Origin: Conyzicola nivalis_A
GTDB lineage: Bacteria; Actinomycetota; Actinomycetes; Actinomycetales; Microbacteriaceae
Length of the DNA stretch: 64,000 nucleotides
Assembly: GCF_040548875.1 (NCBI RefSeq)
Contig: NZ_JBEPSJ010000003.1
Span: 355,872-419,871 of the forward strand
Direction: 5' to 3'
In this document: positions 34,334 through 43,489 of the stretch, one piece after another
How positions within the stretch are numbered: position 1 is the stretch's first letter
Layout: every line of letters begins with the position of its first letter
Program-made: the position numbers and the translations under genes
The notes under the pieces: generated by a model
The model's database searches: none
What the model was told of the DNA's origin: nothing
What the model saw: the letters and a program-made list of their open reading frames with translations, nothing else

Positions 34334-35257
34334 TCAGTGCCGGCGGTGGTCCTGGATCGTCATCCGGGGGCCGAACGCGGGCTTGCGGAACCCGCTCGCC
34401 TCGATCAGCCGCATCACGCGCTGGCGGTGGCCGGTGTACGGCTCGAGCAGCTCCAGCATCCCGTCGTCGTCGACCGGCTTGCCGATGAGGGCCCAGCCGA
34501 CCACGGCGGGCAGGTGGTAGTCGCCCACGCTCGGCGAGTCGGGGTCGCCGTGCGAGCGCTGCGTGGTCTCCGCCGCCGTCCACACGCCGATGCCGGGGAT
34601 CGAACGCAGCTTGGCCGCGACCTCCGGGCCGCCGCGGCCGTGCGAGAGGGTGCGTTCCAGGGACGAAGCGACGGATGCCGCGCGCATGACGGTCGCGGAC
34701 CGCTGGGGTCCGACTCCCGCGGTGTGCCACTCCCATGACGGGATGCGCCGCCAGCGCTCCGCGCTCGGGAAGACGCGCATGCCGTCCGGCGCGGGACCCG
34801 GAGGCACGTCGCCGAACTTGGTGAGGAGCGTGCGCCACCCGCGACGGGCCTCGATGCCCGTCACCTTCTGCTCGAGGATCGCGATGAGGAGCATCTCGAA
34901 GACCTGCCGGGTGCGCAGCAGCCGCAGGCCGGGGTTGCGACGGAGCGCATCGGCGAGAAACGGATTGCCCGAGACATCCAGCCCGCTCCAGTCGTCTCCC
35001 TCGCCCAGCAGCTCGGGCACCCCGGCGATCGCCCATTCCGCCCCGTCGCCCCACGCCCGAGCCTCGACGGAGCCCGCCCTCGTCGTCAGGTGGAGCGTCG
35101 CCGGCCCCATCGGGGTGAGCATGGTGCGCCATATTCCGGAGTCGTCGACGCGCATCGTCGGGTCGAGGCGGCCGCGCACGAGCGGCCGGAGGGTAACCCG
35201 TGTATCCACGGGCGTGCGCGGAGTGTAGGTTGTATATGCGAGGGGTGCTGCATCCAT
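34334..35257 (-). CDS. DNA-3-methyladenine glycosylase II-like (HhH-GPD) protein
   Basis: The 307-residue protein resembles AlkA-type base-excision glycosylases: the N-terminal domain is followed by VFEMLLIAILEQKVTGIEARRGW near 125 and the helix-hairpin-helix LRSIPGIGVWTAAETTQRSHGDPDS, with the catalytic Asp in PSVGDYHLP. It would excise alkylated purines. ATG 35257 is the family-like start; ATG 35278 is also open. Convergent with the flavoenzyme. Confidence 0.83.
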   Translation of the reverse strand: MDAAPLAYTTYTPRTPVDTRVTLRPLVRGRLDPTMRVDDSGIWRTMLTPMGPATLHLTTRAGSVEARAWGDGAEWAIAGVPELLGEGDDWSGLDVSGNPFLADALRRNPGLRLLRTRQVFEMLLIAILEQKVTGIEARRGWRTLLTKFGDVPPGPAPDGMRVFPSAERWRRIPSWEWHTAGVGPQRSATVMRAASVASSLERTLSHGRGGPEVAAKLRSIPGIGVWTAAETTQRSHGDPDSPSVGDYHLPAVVGWALIGKPVDDDGMLELLEPYTGHRQRVMRLIEASGFRKPAFGPRMTIQDHRRH

Positions 35258-35342
35258 CGAACCGAGCCTACGACGCATCGCTGCGGATTAGGCCTAGCCG
35301 TCTCCGTGACCCCCTAACTGGGAGGGGGGAACGTTCGGTCTA

Positions 35343-35368
35343 TTTCGGGTGAGCTTCACTTTTCGGGT
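35343..35368 (+). promoter_or_regulatory. Direct repeat TTTCGGGT upstream of the GT2 synthase
   Basis: TTTCGGGT occurs at 35343-35350 and 35361-35368 with an 18-bp period in the 180-bp leader between the glycosylase start and the synthase start. A protein-binding role is possible; no regulator is adjacent. Confidence 0.35.
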
Positions 35369-35437
35369 TTAGGATCGCATGCGAGGCCTCCCGAAGCGCG
35401 AACCCGAACCGTGCTGGTCTCATCCGAGGAACCCCCA

Positions 35438-37729
35438 ATGCCTGCAAATACTTCAATCGCGCCTGCCCGAAAACGGCAATGGGGCGCCGAACGAAGCACC
35501 GAACCGCTTCCCACCATCCACGTCAGACCGAGCGACCGCCAGATCGCCATGAGCCGTCTCGCGATCGTCGCGACGGTCGTCTTCTGGGCGATCTACGTCG
35601 TGTACACGATCCTGCGCCAGTTCATCGACAACGGAACGCAGAACTTCCGGTTCACCACCGAGGCCGTCTCGTACGTCATCGTCGTGACCTTCCTCACCTT
35701 CTCGGCGCTGATGTACCTCGTCGCGCGTCAGGGCGCCCTCATCCGCTTCCGCGACCACGTGCGCGTGCCGCGCGCCGAGCTCGACCGCCACTTCGCGCAG
35801 AACCACTCCTCGATCACCGTGCTCGTGCCGAGCTACAGCGAGGAACTCGTCGTCATCCGCTCCACCCTCTGGTCGGCCGCGCTGCAGGAGTACCCCGAGA
35901 TGCGCGTCGTGCTGCTCGTCGACGACCCGCCGTTCCCGACCGACCCCGACGTGGCGGCCAAACTCGATCAGGCCCGCGGCATCGCGGCGAACATCATGGA
36001 GGCGCTCTCCGAGCCGCGCTCCCGCTTCGCCGACGCCCGCATGCACTTCGAGCTCGACTCGATGAACGAGGACGGCCCGTCGATCGAGGCCGTTCGCCAG
36101 CTCGCGTACCAGTACTTCTGGGCCGCCGACTGGCTCGAGACGATGGCCGAGGCCGAGAAGATCGAAGACCACGTCGACGAATTCTTCGCCGACCAGGTGC
36201 TGCGCGGCCTGAGCGAAGAGCTCGCACTCGTGGGGACGGCGCTGACCGCGGCCGCCGACCAGGGCGAGACCCCGGCGCTCGAGCGCATGGCCGAGCTGTA
36301 CCGCCGCCTCGACTGGACCTTCAACGCCGACATCACCACCTTCGAGCGCAAGAAGTACGCCTCGCTCTCGCACGAGGCAAACAAGGCGATGAACCTGAAC
36401 TCCTACATCGGCCTCATGGGCGACAGCTACGACGAGGAGCAGACCCCGAACGGTCTCGTCCTGCGTCCGTCGCCCACCGGAGAGTTCGTCATCCCCGACT
36501 CCGACTACCTGCTCACGCTCGACGCCGACTCGGTGCTGCTGCGCGACTACTGCCTGCGTCTCGTCTACTTCCTCGAGCAGCCGGACAACGCGCGCGTCGC
36601 CGTCACGCAGACGCCGTACTCGTCGTTCCGAGGAGCGGGCACACGCATCGAGCGCCTCGCCGGCGCGACCACCGACATCCAGCACCTCCTCCACCAGGGC
36701 ATGTCCTACTACAACGCCGCCTTCTGGGTGGGCGCGAACGCGGTCATCCGCAAGGGCGCCCTCGTCGACATCGTCGAGATCGAGAACATCGGCGGATTCG
36801 AGATCAAGCGCTACGTACAGGACCGCACGGTCATCGAGGACACCGAGTCGAGCGTCGACCTCGGCACGCACGGCTGGTCGATCGTCAACTACCCCGAGCG
36901 CCTGAGCTACTCCGCCACCCCGCCCGACTTCGGATCGCTCGTCGTTCAGCGTCGTCGGTGGGCGAACGGCGGGCTCCTCATCATGCCGAAGTTCATCCGC
37001 CAGGTGCGCGAGCGCCGGGCCCGTGGCGAGCGCGTGACGCTCACCGAGATCGCCCTGCGCACGAACTACATGACCTCGATCGCGTGGGCCAGCTTCGGCC
37101 TGGTGTTCCTGCTCGCGTACCCGTACGACTCGCGGCTGCTCAGCCCCGTCGTCGTTCTCGCCGCCGTTCCGTACTTCCTCTGCATGGGATTCGACCTCCG
37201 CCGTTTCGGCTACCGGTTCAGCGACATCGCGCGCATCTACGGGTTCAACCTGATCCTGCTGCCCGTCAACCTCGCGGGCGTGTTCAAGTCGATCGAGCAG
37301 GCCATCACGGTCAAGAAGATCCCGTTCTCCCGCACGCCCAAGGTCAAGAACCGCACCGCGGCCCCCCTGCTCTACGTCGTCGCCCCCTACGTCATCGTCG
37401 CGTTCTCGGTGATCACCCTCGCCCGCGACGTCATCGCCGGCAACTGGGGCAACGCCGCGTTCGCCGGGCTGAACGCCCTTCTCGCGATGAGCGCGATCGT
37501 CGCCTACATCGGCATCCGCAACTCCATCGTCGACGTCTGGATCGCGATGACCGGCTGGCTGTTCGTGCCCGTCAAGCAGAAGCCCGCAGCGAGCGACACG
37601 GCACCGCAGGATGACGCCCCGATCGACTGGCGCTCCGTGCTCTACCGCGGCGACGCCGAGGGCATGCCCTCCGCCGCCCCCACCAAGAAACCGCGCCCCG
37701 CCGCACCGACGACCAGAAAGGGGGCGTGA
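35438..37729 (+). CDS. Processive family-2 glycosyltransferase, cellulose/hyaluronan synthase-like
   Basis: The 763-residue membrane enzyme would polymerise a sugar from a nucleotide donor and extrude it. It has two N-terminal membrane helices (about 37-57 and 76-96), a GT2 core with VLVDDPP near 155 and DAD at 362-364, the QxxRW motif at Gln504-Trp508 (QRRRW), and four or five C-terminal helices. An acidic, helical stretch of roughly 120-130 residues lies between the first Asp and the DAD motif, longer than in BcsA. ATG 35438 has AGGA at 35427-35430. It is followed 4 bp later by a GH18 gene. Product is not known. Confidence 0.85.
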   Translation: MPANTSIAPARKRQWGAERSTEPLPTIHVRPSDRQIAMSRLAIVATVVFWAIYVVYTILRQFIDNGTQNFRFTTEAVSYVIVVTFLTFSALMYLVARQGALIRFRDHVRVPRAELDRHFAQNHSSITVLVPSYSEELVVIRSTLWSAALQEYPEMRVVLLVDDPPFPTDPDVAAKLDQARGIAANIMEALSEPRSRFADARMHFELDSMNEDGPSIEAVRQLAYQYFWAADWLETMAEAEKIEDHVDEFFADQVLRGLSEELALVGTALTAAADQGETPALERMAELYRRLDWTFNADITTFERKKYASLSHEANKAMNLNSYIGLMGDSYDEEQTPNGLVLRPSPTGEFVIPDSDYLLTLDADSVLLRDYCLRLVYFLEQPDNARVAVTQTPYSSFRGAGTRIERLAGATTDIQHLLHQGMSYYNAAFWVGANAVIRKGALVDIVEIENIGGFEIKRYVQDRTVIEDTESSVDLGTHGWSIVNYPERLSYSATPPDFGSLVVQRRRWANGGLLIMPKFIRQVRERRARGERVTLTEIALRTNYMTSIAWASFGLVFLLAYPYDSRLLSPVVVLAAVPYFLCMGFDLRRFGYRFSDIARIYGFNLILLPVNLAGVFKSIEQAITVKKIPFSRTPKVKNRTAAPLLYVVAPYVIVAFSVITLARDVIAGNWGNAAFAGLNALLAMSAIVAYIGIRNSIVDVWIAMTGWLFVPVKQKPAASDTAPQDDAPIDWRSVLYRGDAEGMPSAAPTKKPRPAAPTTRKGA

Positions 37730-37733
37730 CCGC

Positions 37734-39365
37734 ATGACCGCCCTCACCAGCCCTGCCGCCCCCGGCCCCAAGCAGAAGCCCGTCAAGACGCGGCGTCTGT
37801 CGATCTTCCGGCTGTTCATCGCGATCGTCGTCACCGCGGCCGTCGTCTTCGGCGGCGTCATCGGCGCCCGCAGTTGGTGGTCGTCGGCCACGACCCCCGA
37901 GGTGAACCCCTGGTTCGCCGGCTACGTCGACGTCACCGCCACCCCCACGTTCTCCTTCGAGACCCCGAAGAGCGACGCCGGCAAGAACGTGCTGCTCTCG
38001 TTCATCGTCGCCAAGGCCGGCGAGAACTGCACCCCCAGCTGGGGCTCCGCGTACACGATGGACGAGGCCGCCAAGTCGCTCGACCTCGACCGCCGCATCG
38101 CCCGTCTCCAGCAGCAGGGCGGCGAGCCGATCGTCTCGTTCGGCGGCCTGCTGAACGACGAGCTGTCCACGTCGTGCACCGACGAGACCGAGCTGCAGGC
38201 GGCGTACCAGAGCGTCATCGACCGCTACGACCTGTCGACCATCGACCTCGACATCGAGGCCGGCAACCTGGCCGACGTCGAGGCCGGTACACGCCGCGCC
38301 GAGGTCATCGCCTCACTGCAGGAGAGCCAGGAGGCCGCGGGCAAGAACCTCGCCGTCTGGCTCACGCTGCCTGTCGCCCCCACCGGGCTCACCGAGTCGG
38401 GCACCGACGCCGTCGCGGCGTTCCTCGACGCGGGCGTCGACCTCGCCGGCGTCAACGTGATGACCATGGACTACGGCGCGAGCCGTACCGAGGGCCAGAG
38501 CATGCTCAACGCCTCCACGTCGGCGCTCGAACAGACGCACCGCCAGCTGGGCGTGCTGTACTCCCGCGCGAAAATCGACCTCACCAGCGACACCCTCTGG
38601 TCGAAGATCGGCGCCACGCCGATGATCGGGCAGAACGACGTCGAAGACGAGGTGTTCACCCTCGACGACGCGAAGGGCTTCAACAAGTTCGTCGTCGCCC
38701 ACGGGCTCGGCCGCATGTCGATGTGGTCGCTCAACCGCGACATCACCTGCGGCTCGAACTACGCCGACACCCGCCGCGTCTCCGACTCGTGCAGCGGAGT
38801 CATCCAGGGCGACACCCGTTTCGCCGACCTTCTCGCGGTGAAGATGAAAGGCAGCCCCGAGGCCGCCTCCACCGTGACCACCACCAACGAGGCGCTCGCG
38901 CCGGTGGTCGCCGACGACCCCGAGAAGAGCCCGTACCAGATCTGGTCGAGCGACGGCACGTACCTGCTCGGCACCAAGGTCGTCTGGCACGGCAACGTGT
39001 ACTCGGCCAAGTGGTGGACGCGCGGAGACCTTCCCGACAACCCCGTTCTCGAGTCGTTCGACACCCCGTGGGACCTCGTCGGCCCGGTGCTGCCGGGCGA
39101 GACCCCCGTTCCCGTCGCCACGGTGCCGCCCGGAACGTACCCGGAGTGGGACGGCGCGTCGACCTACCCCGAGGGCTCCCGCGTCATCGAGGGGCAGTAC
39201 GCCTTCGAGGCGAAGTGGTGGAACCAGGGCGACAGCCCCGCCGCCGCGTCGACCGACCCGGACAACTCGCCGTGGGTGCGTCTCACCGATGTGCAGATCG
39301 AAGAGGTCATCGCCGGTCAGCCGGCACCGGCCCAGACGTCACCAACGCAGACGCCGGCGGGCTGA
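37734..39365 (+). CDS. Membrane-anchored GH18-like protein with tandem CBM5/12 modules
   Basis: The 543-residue protein has an N-terminal membrane anchor (about 21-43), a GH18 barrel (about 55-370) and two C-terminal carbohydrate-binding modules of the ChiC/CBM5-12 type (KWW...GDLPDN and KWWNQGDSPAA...PWVRL), ending in a Thr/Pro tail. The GH18 catalytic segment reads STIDLDIEAG, giving Asp171, Asp173 and Glu175 of DxxDxDxE. It would act outside the membrane on a GlcNAc-containing or related polymer. The gene is coupled to the GT2 synthase, so it may trim, release or bind that polymer; this is inference. Confidence 0.82.
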   Translation: MTALTSPAAPGPKQKPVKTRRLSIFRLFIAIVVTAAVVFGGVIGARSWWSSATTPEVNPWFAGYVDVTATPTFSFETPKSDAGKNVLLSFIVAKAGENCTPSWGSAYTMDEAAKSLDLDRRIARLQQQGGEPIVSFGGLLNDELSTSCTDETELQAAYQSVIDRYDLSTIDLDIEAGNLADVEAGTRRAEVIASLQESQEAAGKNLAVWLTLPVAPTGLTESGTDAVAAFLDAGVDLAGVNVMTMDYGASRTEGQSMLNASTSALEQTHRQLGVLYSRAKIDLTSDTLWSKIGATPMIGQNDVEDEVFTLDDAKGFNKFVVAHGLGRMSMWSLNRDITCGSNYADTRRVSDSCSGVIQGDTRFADLLAVKMKGSPEAASTVTTTNEALAPVVADDPEKSPYQIWSSDGTYLLGTKVVWHGNVYSAKWWTRGDLPDNPVLESFDTPWDLVGPVLPGETPVPVATVPPGTYPEWDGASTYPEGSRVIEGQYAFEAKWWNQGDSPAAASTDPDNSPWVRLTDVQIEEVIAGQPAPAQTSPTQTPAG

Positions 39366-39373
39366 CCCGCCGT

Positions 39374-39411
39374 CGTTCGTGCCGCACCTCGCTAGACGTG
39401 CGGCACGAACG
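39374..39411. terminator. Bidirectional hairpin between GH18 and carboxylesterase genes
   Basis: CGTTCGTGCCGCAC (39374-39387) and GTGCGGCACGAACG (39398-39411) form a perfect 14-bp stem with a 10-nt loop. The loop holds the esterase stop codon, and the right arm encodes its last residues Phe-Val-Pro-His-Val. No U-tract follows on either strand. Confidence 0.7.
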
Positions 39412-40939
39412 CCTGCCAGGCGAGCCGCCGCTCCCCACGGGGATCCGCCTCGACCCGGTCGGTTCGATCGAAGATGATGGTCTTGCGGTCGACCTCGTCG
39501 TAGCGGGGCCACCCGGCCACCTCGCCCGAGCGGGCGAACTCGATCCAGTGGGCGCGCATCCGCTGCCCCGTCTTCTTGAACGCCCTGCGGCCGCCCAGCA
39601 CCCCCATGGCGCGGCCGAAGACGCCGTCCATGCGGTCGAACAGCGCGAACAGCTCGATGCCGTGCGTGGCGTCGAAGCCGAGCGCCCGCACCAGGCGGGG
39701 CGCGATGTCGAAGCGGTAGAAGTGCACCGGGGCGTGCCGCGAGTGCCGCTCGGCCACCTTCACCGTCGGATACCAGAACGCGAAGTCGCCCGCGAAGTCG
39801 GCAGCCGCGCGCTTCTCCGGCAGTCCCGGGTACAGCGCCTTGATCGCCTTGCGTGCCTTCTTCTTGGTGTTCGAGAAGATCGAGCGGATGCGAGGGGGCG
39901 TCGTGGCGAGGATGTCGAGGCGTCCCGTGAAGAGGGCGCCTTCTCGATCGTTGGTGCCGATGATGAGCGGCACCCGCATCACCGATCCGTCTTTGAACGC
40001 GTCGAGCGGACGCACGGGAAGGTAGTCGCCGTCGATCACGGGGCAGAGCGCGATCGTGCCGGGGTCGCGGTCGGGAGTGAGCAGCGTGAGGGCGACCGCG
40101 GCCTCGACGAGGTCGCTCGGGTCGGCGAGAGCGAGCATCAGCGCCGCGTCTTCGGGCGTCGTCGACTCGACGCCCGACGGCTCGAGCCGCTCGGTGAGGA
40201 ACTCGAGGTACTCGTCGGCCCAGCGCGAGGTGAGCTCGGGCCCGTACAGCGCGTTGGTGGGCGCGCTCTGCGCGATCGCCCGGGCGAAGAGGCCGTGGGC
40301 CGCCGGTGTGGCCATCAGGGTGGTCACCGCGTTGCCGCCGGCCGATTCGCCGAACACGGTGACGTTGTGCGGGTCGCCGCCGAACGCGGCGATGTTGTCG
40401 CGCACCCAGGCCAGCGCCGCCACCTGGTCGCGCAGTCCGAGGTTGGACTCGATCGGGCGCCGCGCGGTCGAGTAGCGGGAGAGGTCGATGTAGCCGAGCG
40501 CGCTCAGCCGGTAGTTGAAGCTCACGTAGACGATGCCGCCCTCGCGCACGAGCACGTCGCCGTTGCGCGGGTGCTCGGCCGAGGAGCCCACCGCGTAGGC
40601 GCCGCCGTGGATGAAGACCATCACCGGCAGGCCGTCGCCCCCTCCCCTCGGGCGCGAGACGTTGATCGTGAGGCAGTCCTCGCTCATCTCTTGGCCGCGA
40701 GCCGCGCCGATGAAGTTGCCGCTGCGCGACTGCCACGCGACGGGCCCGAAGCGGCGGGCGTCGCGAACCCCCTCCCACGGCCGCGGCGGTTGCGGCGCCC
40801 GCCAGCGCAGCTCCTCGACGGGCGGCGCTGCGTACGGCAGCCCCCGCCACGCCTCGATCCCCCGCTCGCGCACCCCGCGCGCGACCCCCTGGGCGAGGCT
40901 GATGTCGAGGGTGGGCGCGGTGGAGGAACGAGAGGGCAC
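39392..40939 (-). CDS. Carboxylesterase type B
   Basis: The 515-residue alpha/beta hydrolase has the type B signatures: EDCLTINV near 88, the oxyanion IHGGAYAVG near 110, the nucleophile elbow VFGESAGGNAVT near 200, acid in the GTNDREGALF region and His in ATHGIELFALF. Such enzymes cleave esters, including p-nitrobenzyl or cocaine-like substrates; no specific one is implied. It has no signal peptide. Confidence 0.87.
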   Translation of the reverse strand: MPSRSSTAPTLDISLAQGVARGVRERGIEAWRGLPYAAPPVEELRWRAPQPPRPWEGVRDARRFGPVAWQSRSGNFIGAARGQEMSEDCLTINVSRPRGGGDGLPVMVFIHGGAYAVGSSAEHPRNGDVLVREGGIVYVSFNYRLSALGYIDLSRYSTARRPIESNLGLRDQVAALAWVRDNIAAFGGDPHNVTVFGESAGGNAVTTLMATPAAHGLFARAIAQSAPTNALYGPELTSRWADEYLEFLTERLEPSGVESTTPEDAALMLALADPSDLVEAAVALTLLTPDRDPGTIALCPVIDGDYLPVRPLDAFKDGSVMRVPLIIGTNDREGALFTGRLDILATTPPRIRSIFSNTKKKARKAIKALYPGLPEKRAAADFAGDFAFWYPTVKVAERHSRHAPVHFYRFDIAPRLVRALGFDATHGIELFALFDRMDGVFGRAMGVLGGRRAFKKTGQRMRAHWIEFARSGEVAGWPRYDEVDRKTIIFDRTDRVEADPRGERRLAWQAFVPHV

Positions 40940-40992
40940 GGCCCGATGGTAACCGCGTCACATTAACGCGAGTGTGCGACTACCCTCGAACG

Positions 40993-41868
40993 GTGGCAGT
41001 TCCGAAGATCATCCTGTTTTACGGGTTCACCCCGCTCGCCGACCCCGAGGCGATCCGGCTCTGGCAGCGCGACCTGTGCGAGTCCCTCGGCCTCACCGGG
41101 CGCATCCTGATCTCCGAACACGGCATTAACGGCACCGTGGGCGGCGAGCTCAAAGACGTGAAGCGCTACGTGCGCAAGACCCGCGAGTACGCCCCGTTCA
41201 GCGACATCGACTTCAAGTGGAGCGAGGGAACGGGCGACGACTTCCCCCGCCTGAGCGTGCGGGTGCGCGACGAGATCGTGAGCTTCGGCGCACCCGGCGA
41301 GCTGCGCGTCGACCGCGACGGCGTCGTCGGAGGCGGGACCCGGCTGACTCCCGAGCAGCTGCACGAGCTCGTCGAGCGCAAGGAGGTCACCTTCTTCGAC
41401 GGACGCAACGCCTTCGAGGCGGAGATCGGGCGGTTCGCGGATGCCGTCGTTCCGAACGTCTCCAACACCCGCGAGTTCGTCGCGGAGCTCGACAGCGGCA
41501 AGTACGACCATCTCAAGGACCAGCCGATCGTGACCTACTGCACCGGGGGCATCCGCTGCGAGGTATTGAGCTCGCTCATGGTCAGCCGCGGCTTCGGCGA
41601 GGTCTACCAGCTCGACGGCGGCATCGTGAAGTACGGCGAGACCTACGGCGACTCCGGGCTCTGGCAGGGCTCGCTCTATGTCTTCGACAACCGCATGTCG
41701 ATCGACTTCACCGCCGACGCCACGGTGATCGGGCACTGCTACCGCTGCGGGGCCGACACGAAGAATATGCAGAACTGCCGCGACCTCTCGTGCCGCGAGC
41801 AGCTCGTGGTGTGCGAGGCGCACGCGGCGACGACCGCCTGCCCTCTGCACGCGGCCGCCCTGGCCTGA
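40993..41868 (+). CDS. trhO: tRNA uridine 5-hydroxylase, rhodanese TrhO (UPF0176)
   Basis: The 291-residue protein catalyses oxygen-dependent 5-hydroxyuridine formation at tRNA position 34. The rhodanese active site is Cys183 in YCTGGIRCEV; an N-terminal acylphosphatase-like domain (VPKIILFYGFTPLADPEAIRLW) and a C-terminal Cys cluster (CYRCGAD, CRDLSC) fit the family. GTG at 40993 matches homologues (VAVPKI); an earlier GTG is open. TACCCT seven bases before it is a possible -10 for a leaderless mRNA. Confidence 0.9.
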   Translation: MAVPKIILFYGFTPLADPEAIRLWQRDLCESLGLTGRILISEHGINGTVGGELKDVKRYVRKTREYAPFSDIDFKWSEGTGDDFPRLSVRVRDEIVSFGAPGELRVDRDGVVGGGTRLTPEQLHELVERKEVTFFDGRNAFEAEIGRFADAVVPNVSNTREFVAELDSGKYDHLKDQPIVTYCTGGIRCEVLSSLMVSRGFGEVYQLDGGIVKYGETYGDSGLWQGSLYVFDNRMSIDFTADATVIGHCYRCGADTKNMQNCRDLSCREQLVVCEAHAATTACPLHAAALA

Positions 41869-41883
41869 ACCCGCCGGTTAACG

Positions 41884-41917
41884 CGAGATGCCCCGGCCGT
41901 GGGGCCGGGGCATCTCG
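41884..41917. terminator. Strong bidirectional terminator hairpin, trhO / DUF4190-like gene
   Basis: CGAGATGCCCCGGCC (41884-41898) and GGCCGGGGCATCTCG (41903-41917) form a perfect 15-bp GC-rich stem with a 4-nt loop GTGG. It lies between convergent stops at 41868 and 41933. Confidence 0.85.
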
Positions 41918-41932
41918 TGGAACGCTGCCGAA

Positions 41933-42274
41933 TTACGGGCAGGTGACCGTGGTGCCGGTCGTGGTCTCGTAGACGCCGGGAGCCTGGCCCTCGCAGAGGC
42001 TGCTCACGGCGGCGACGCCCGCGACGACGATGCCGATGACGGCGATGACCTGGACCACGAACAGCACGAAGCCGACGATGATCGCGGCGAGCGCGAACTT
42101 GTTCTTGAAGCCGGCCTTCTTCGACTTCGTGTACGCGACGATGCCGAGGATCGCGCCGATGAGCGACGCGAAGATCGACACGATGAGCGCGACGATGCCG
42201 AAGGTCTTGTTCGGGTCGACTGCACCGTTGGCGGCGGGAGGCGTTGCGGGGGCGGCGGGAATTGTGCTGGACAT
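41933..42274 (-). CDS. Small DUF4190-like membrane protein
   Basis: The 113-residue protein has a Pro/Ala-rich N-terminus and two hydrophobic segments (about 26-48 and 60-88) separated by TKSKKAGFKNK, and an extracytoplasmic C-terminus ending TTTGTTVTCP with two cysteines. This is the layout of DUF4190 proteins. TAGGAG precedes ATG 42274. Function unknown. Confidence 0.72.
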   Translation of the reverse strand: MSSTIPAAPATPPAANGAVDPNKTFGIVALIVSIFASLIGAILGIVAYTKSKKAGFKNKFALAAIIVGFVLFVVQVIAVIGIVVAGVAAVSSLCEGQAPGVYETTTGTTVTCP

Positions 42275-42430
42275 GGGACTCCTATGAGGGTCGTTGGGGA
42301 AGAAAAGACGAGTAAAACGCGAACATCGTCGGTACACCCTATTGGAATACGGGATCGCCTGACCATGGGTACCTCTGCCCCCGCTTCGGGGCGTGCCGGG
42401 CGCCGGCGCGGGATGCACCATGATGGAGTC

Positions 42431-43459
42431 ATGAAAATCGGCATCCTGACGAGTGGCGGCGACGCCCCCGGCCTCAACGCGGTCATCCGCGGAATCGTGT
42501 ACACCGGCATCGCGACGGGCAAGTGCGAGCAGTTCGTCGGATTCAAGAACGGCTGGAAAGGCGTCGTCGACGGCGACACCATGCCCCTCGGCCGGCACGA
42601 GATCAAGGGCATCCACAAGCAGGGCGGCACGATCCTCGGCACCTCCCGCACCAACCCCTTCGACGGCAACGGCGGTGTCGAGCGCATCAACGAGGTCATG
42701 CGCGAGAACGGCCTCGACGCGATCATCGCCATCGGCGGCGAGGGCACGCTCGCCGCGGCCAAGCGGCTCACAGACGCCGGCATCAACATCGTGGGCGTTC
42801 CCAAGACCGTGGACAACGATCTGGATGCCACGGACTACACCTTCGGCTTCGACACGGCCGTGCAGATCGCGACCGACGCGATGGACCGGCTGCGCACGAC
42901 CGGCGACTCCCACGGCCGCTGCATGATCGCCGAGGTCATGGGCAGGCACGTGGGCTGGATCGCCCTGCACTCGGGCATGGCGGCCGGCGCGCACGCCATC
43001 CTCATCCCCGAGCAGAAGACCAGCGTCGACCAGATCATCTCCTGGGTGACCTCGGCGCACGACCGCGGCCGGGCGCCGCTCGTCGTCGTCGCAGAGGGCT
43101 TCTCCCTCGACTCGATGGACGACCCGCACAGCGAGCGCGGCCTCGACGCCTTCGGCCGCCCGCGTCTCGGCGGCATCGGCGAACTGCTCGCGCCCATCAT
43201 CGAGGAGCGCACCGGCATCGAGACCCGCGCCACGACCCTCGGCCACATCCAGCGCGGAGGGACCCCGAGCGCCTACGACCGTGTTCTCGCGACGCGTCTC
43301 GGCATGGCGGCGCTCGACGCCGCGATCGCCGGACGCTGGGGCCACATGGTCGGGCTGCGCGGTACCGACATCATCACGGTGCCCTTCGCCGACGCCCTCG
43401 GCAAGCTGAAGACCGTGCCGCAGGCGCGCTACGACGAGGCGCGCATCCTCTTCGGGTAG
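42431..43459 (+). CDS. pfkA: 6-phosphofructokinase
   Basis: The 342-residue kinase commits fructose-6-phosphate to glycolysis. Donor-site residues are Gly105 in GGEGTL (Glu104-Gly105) and Lys125 in PKTVDND. PPi enzymes carry Asp and Lys at these positions, while E. coli ATP enzymes carry Gly and Gly. The Gly/Lys combination fits the ATP-dependent actinobacterial group. Substrate motifs MGRHVGWIAL and GHIQRGGTPSAYDR are intact. GGAG lies 2 bp before ATG 42431. The gene stands alone. Confidence 0.92.
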   Translation: MKIGILTSGGDAPGLNAVIRGIVYTGIATGKCEQFVGFKNGWKGVVDGDTMPLGRHEIKGIHKQGGTILGTSRTNPFDGNGGVERINEVMRENGLDAIIAIGGEGTLAAAKRLTDAGINIVGVPKTVDNDLDATDYTFGFDTAVQIATDAMDRLRTTGDSHGRCMIAEVMGRHVGWIALHSGMAAGAHAILIPEQKTSVDQIISWVTSAHDRGRAPLVVVAEGFSLDSMDDPHSERGLDAFGRPRLGGIGELLAPIIEERTGIETRATTLGHIQRGGTPSAYDRVLATRLGMAALDAAIAGRWGHMVGLRGTDIITVPFADALGKLKTVPQARYDEARILFG

Positions 43460-43489
43460 CGCCGTCGCTCGAGGTTTAGGCTGGGCGGC

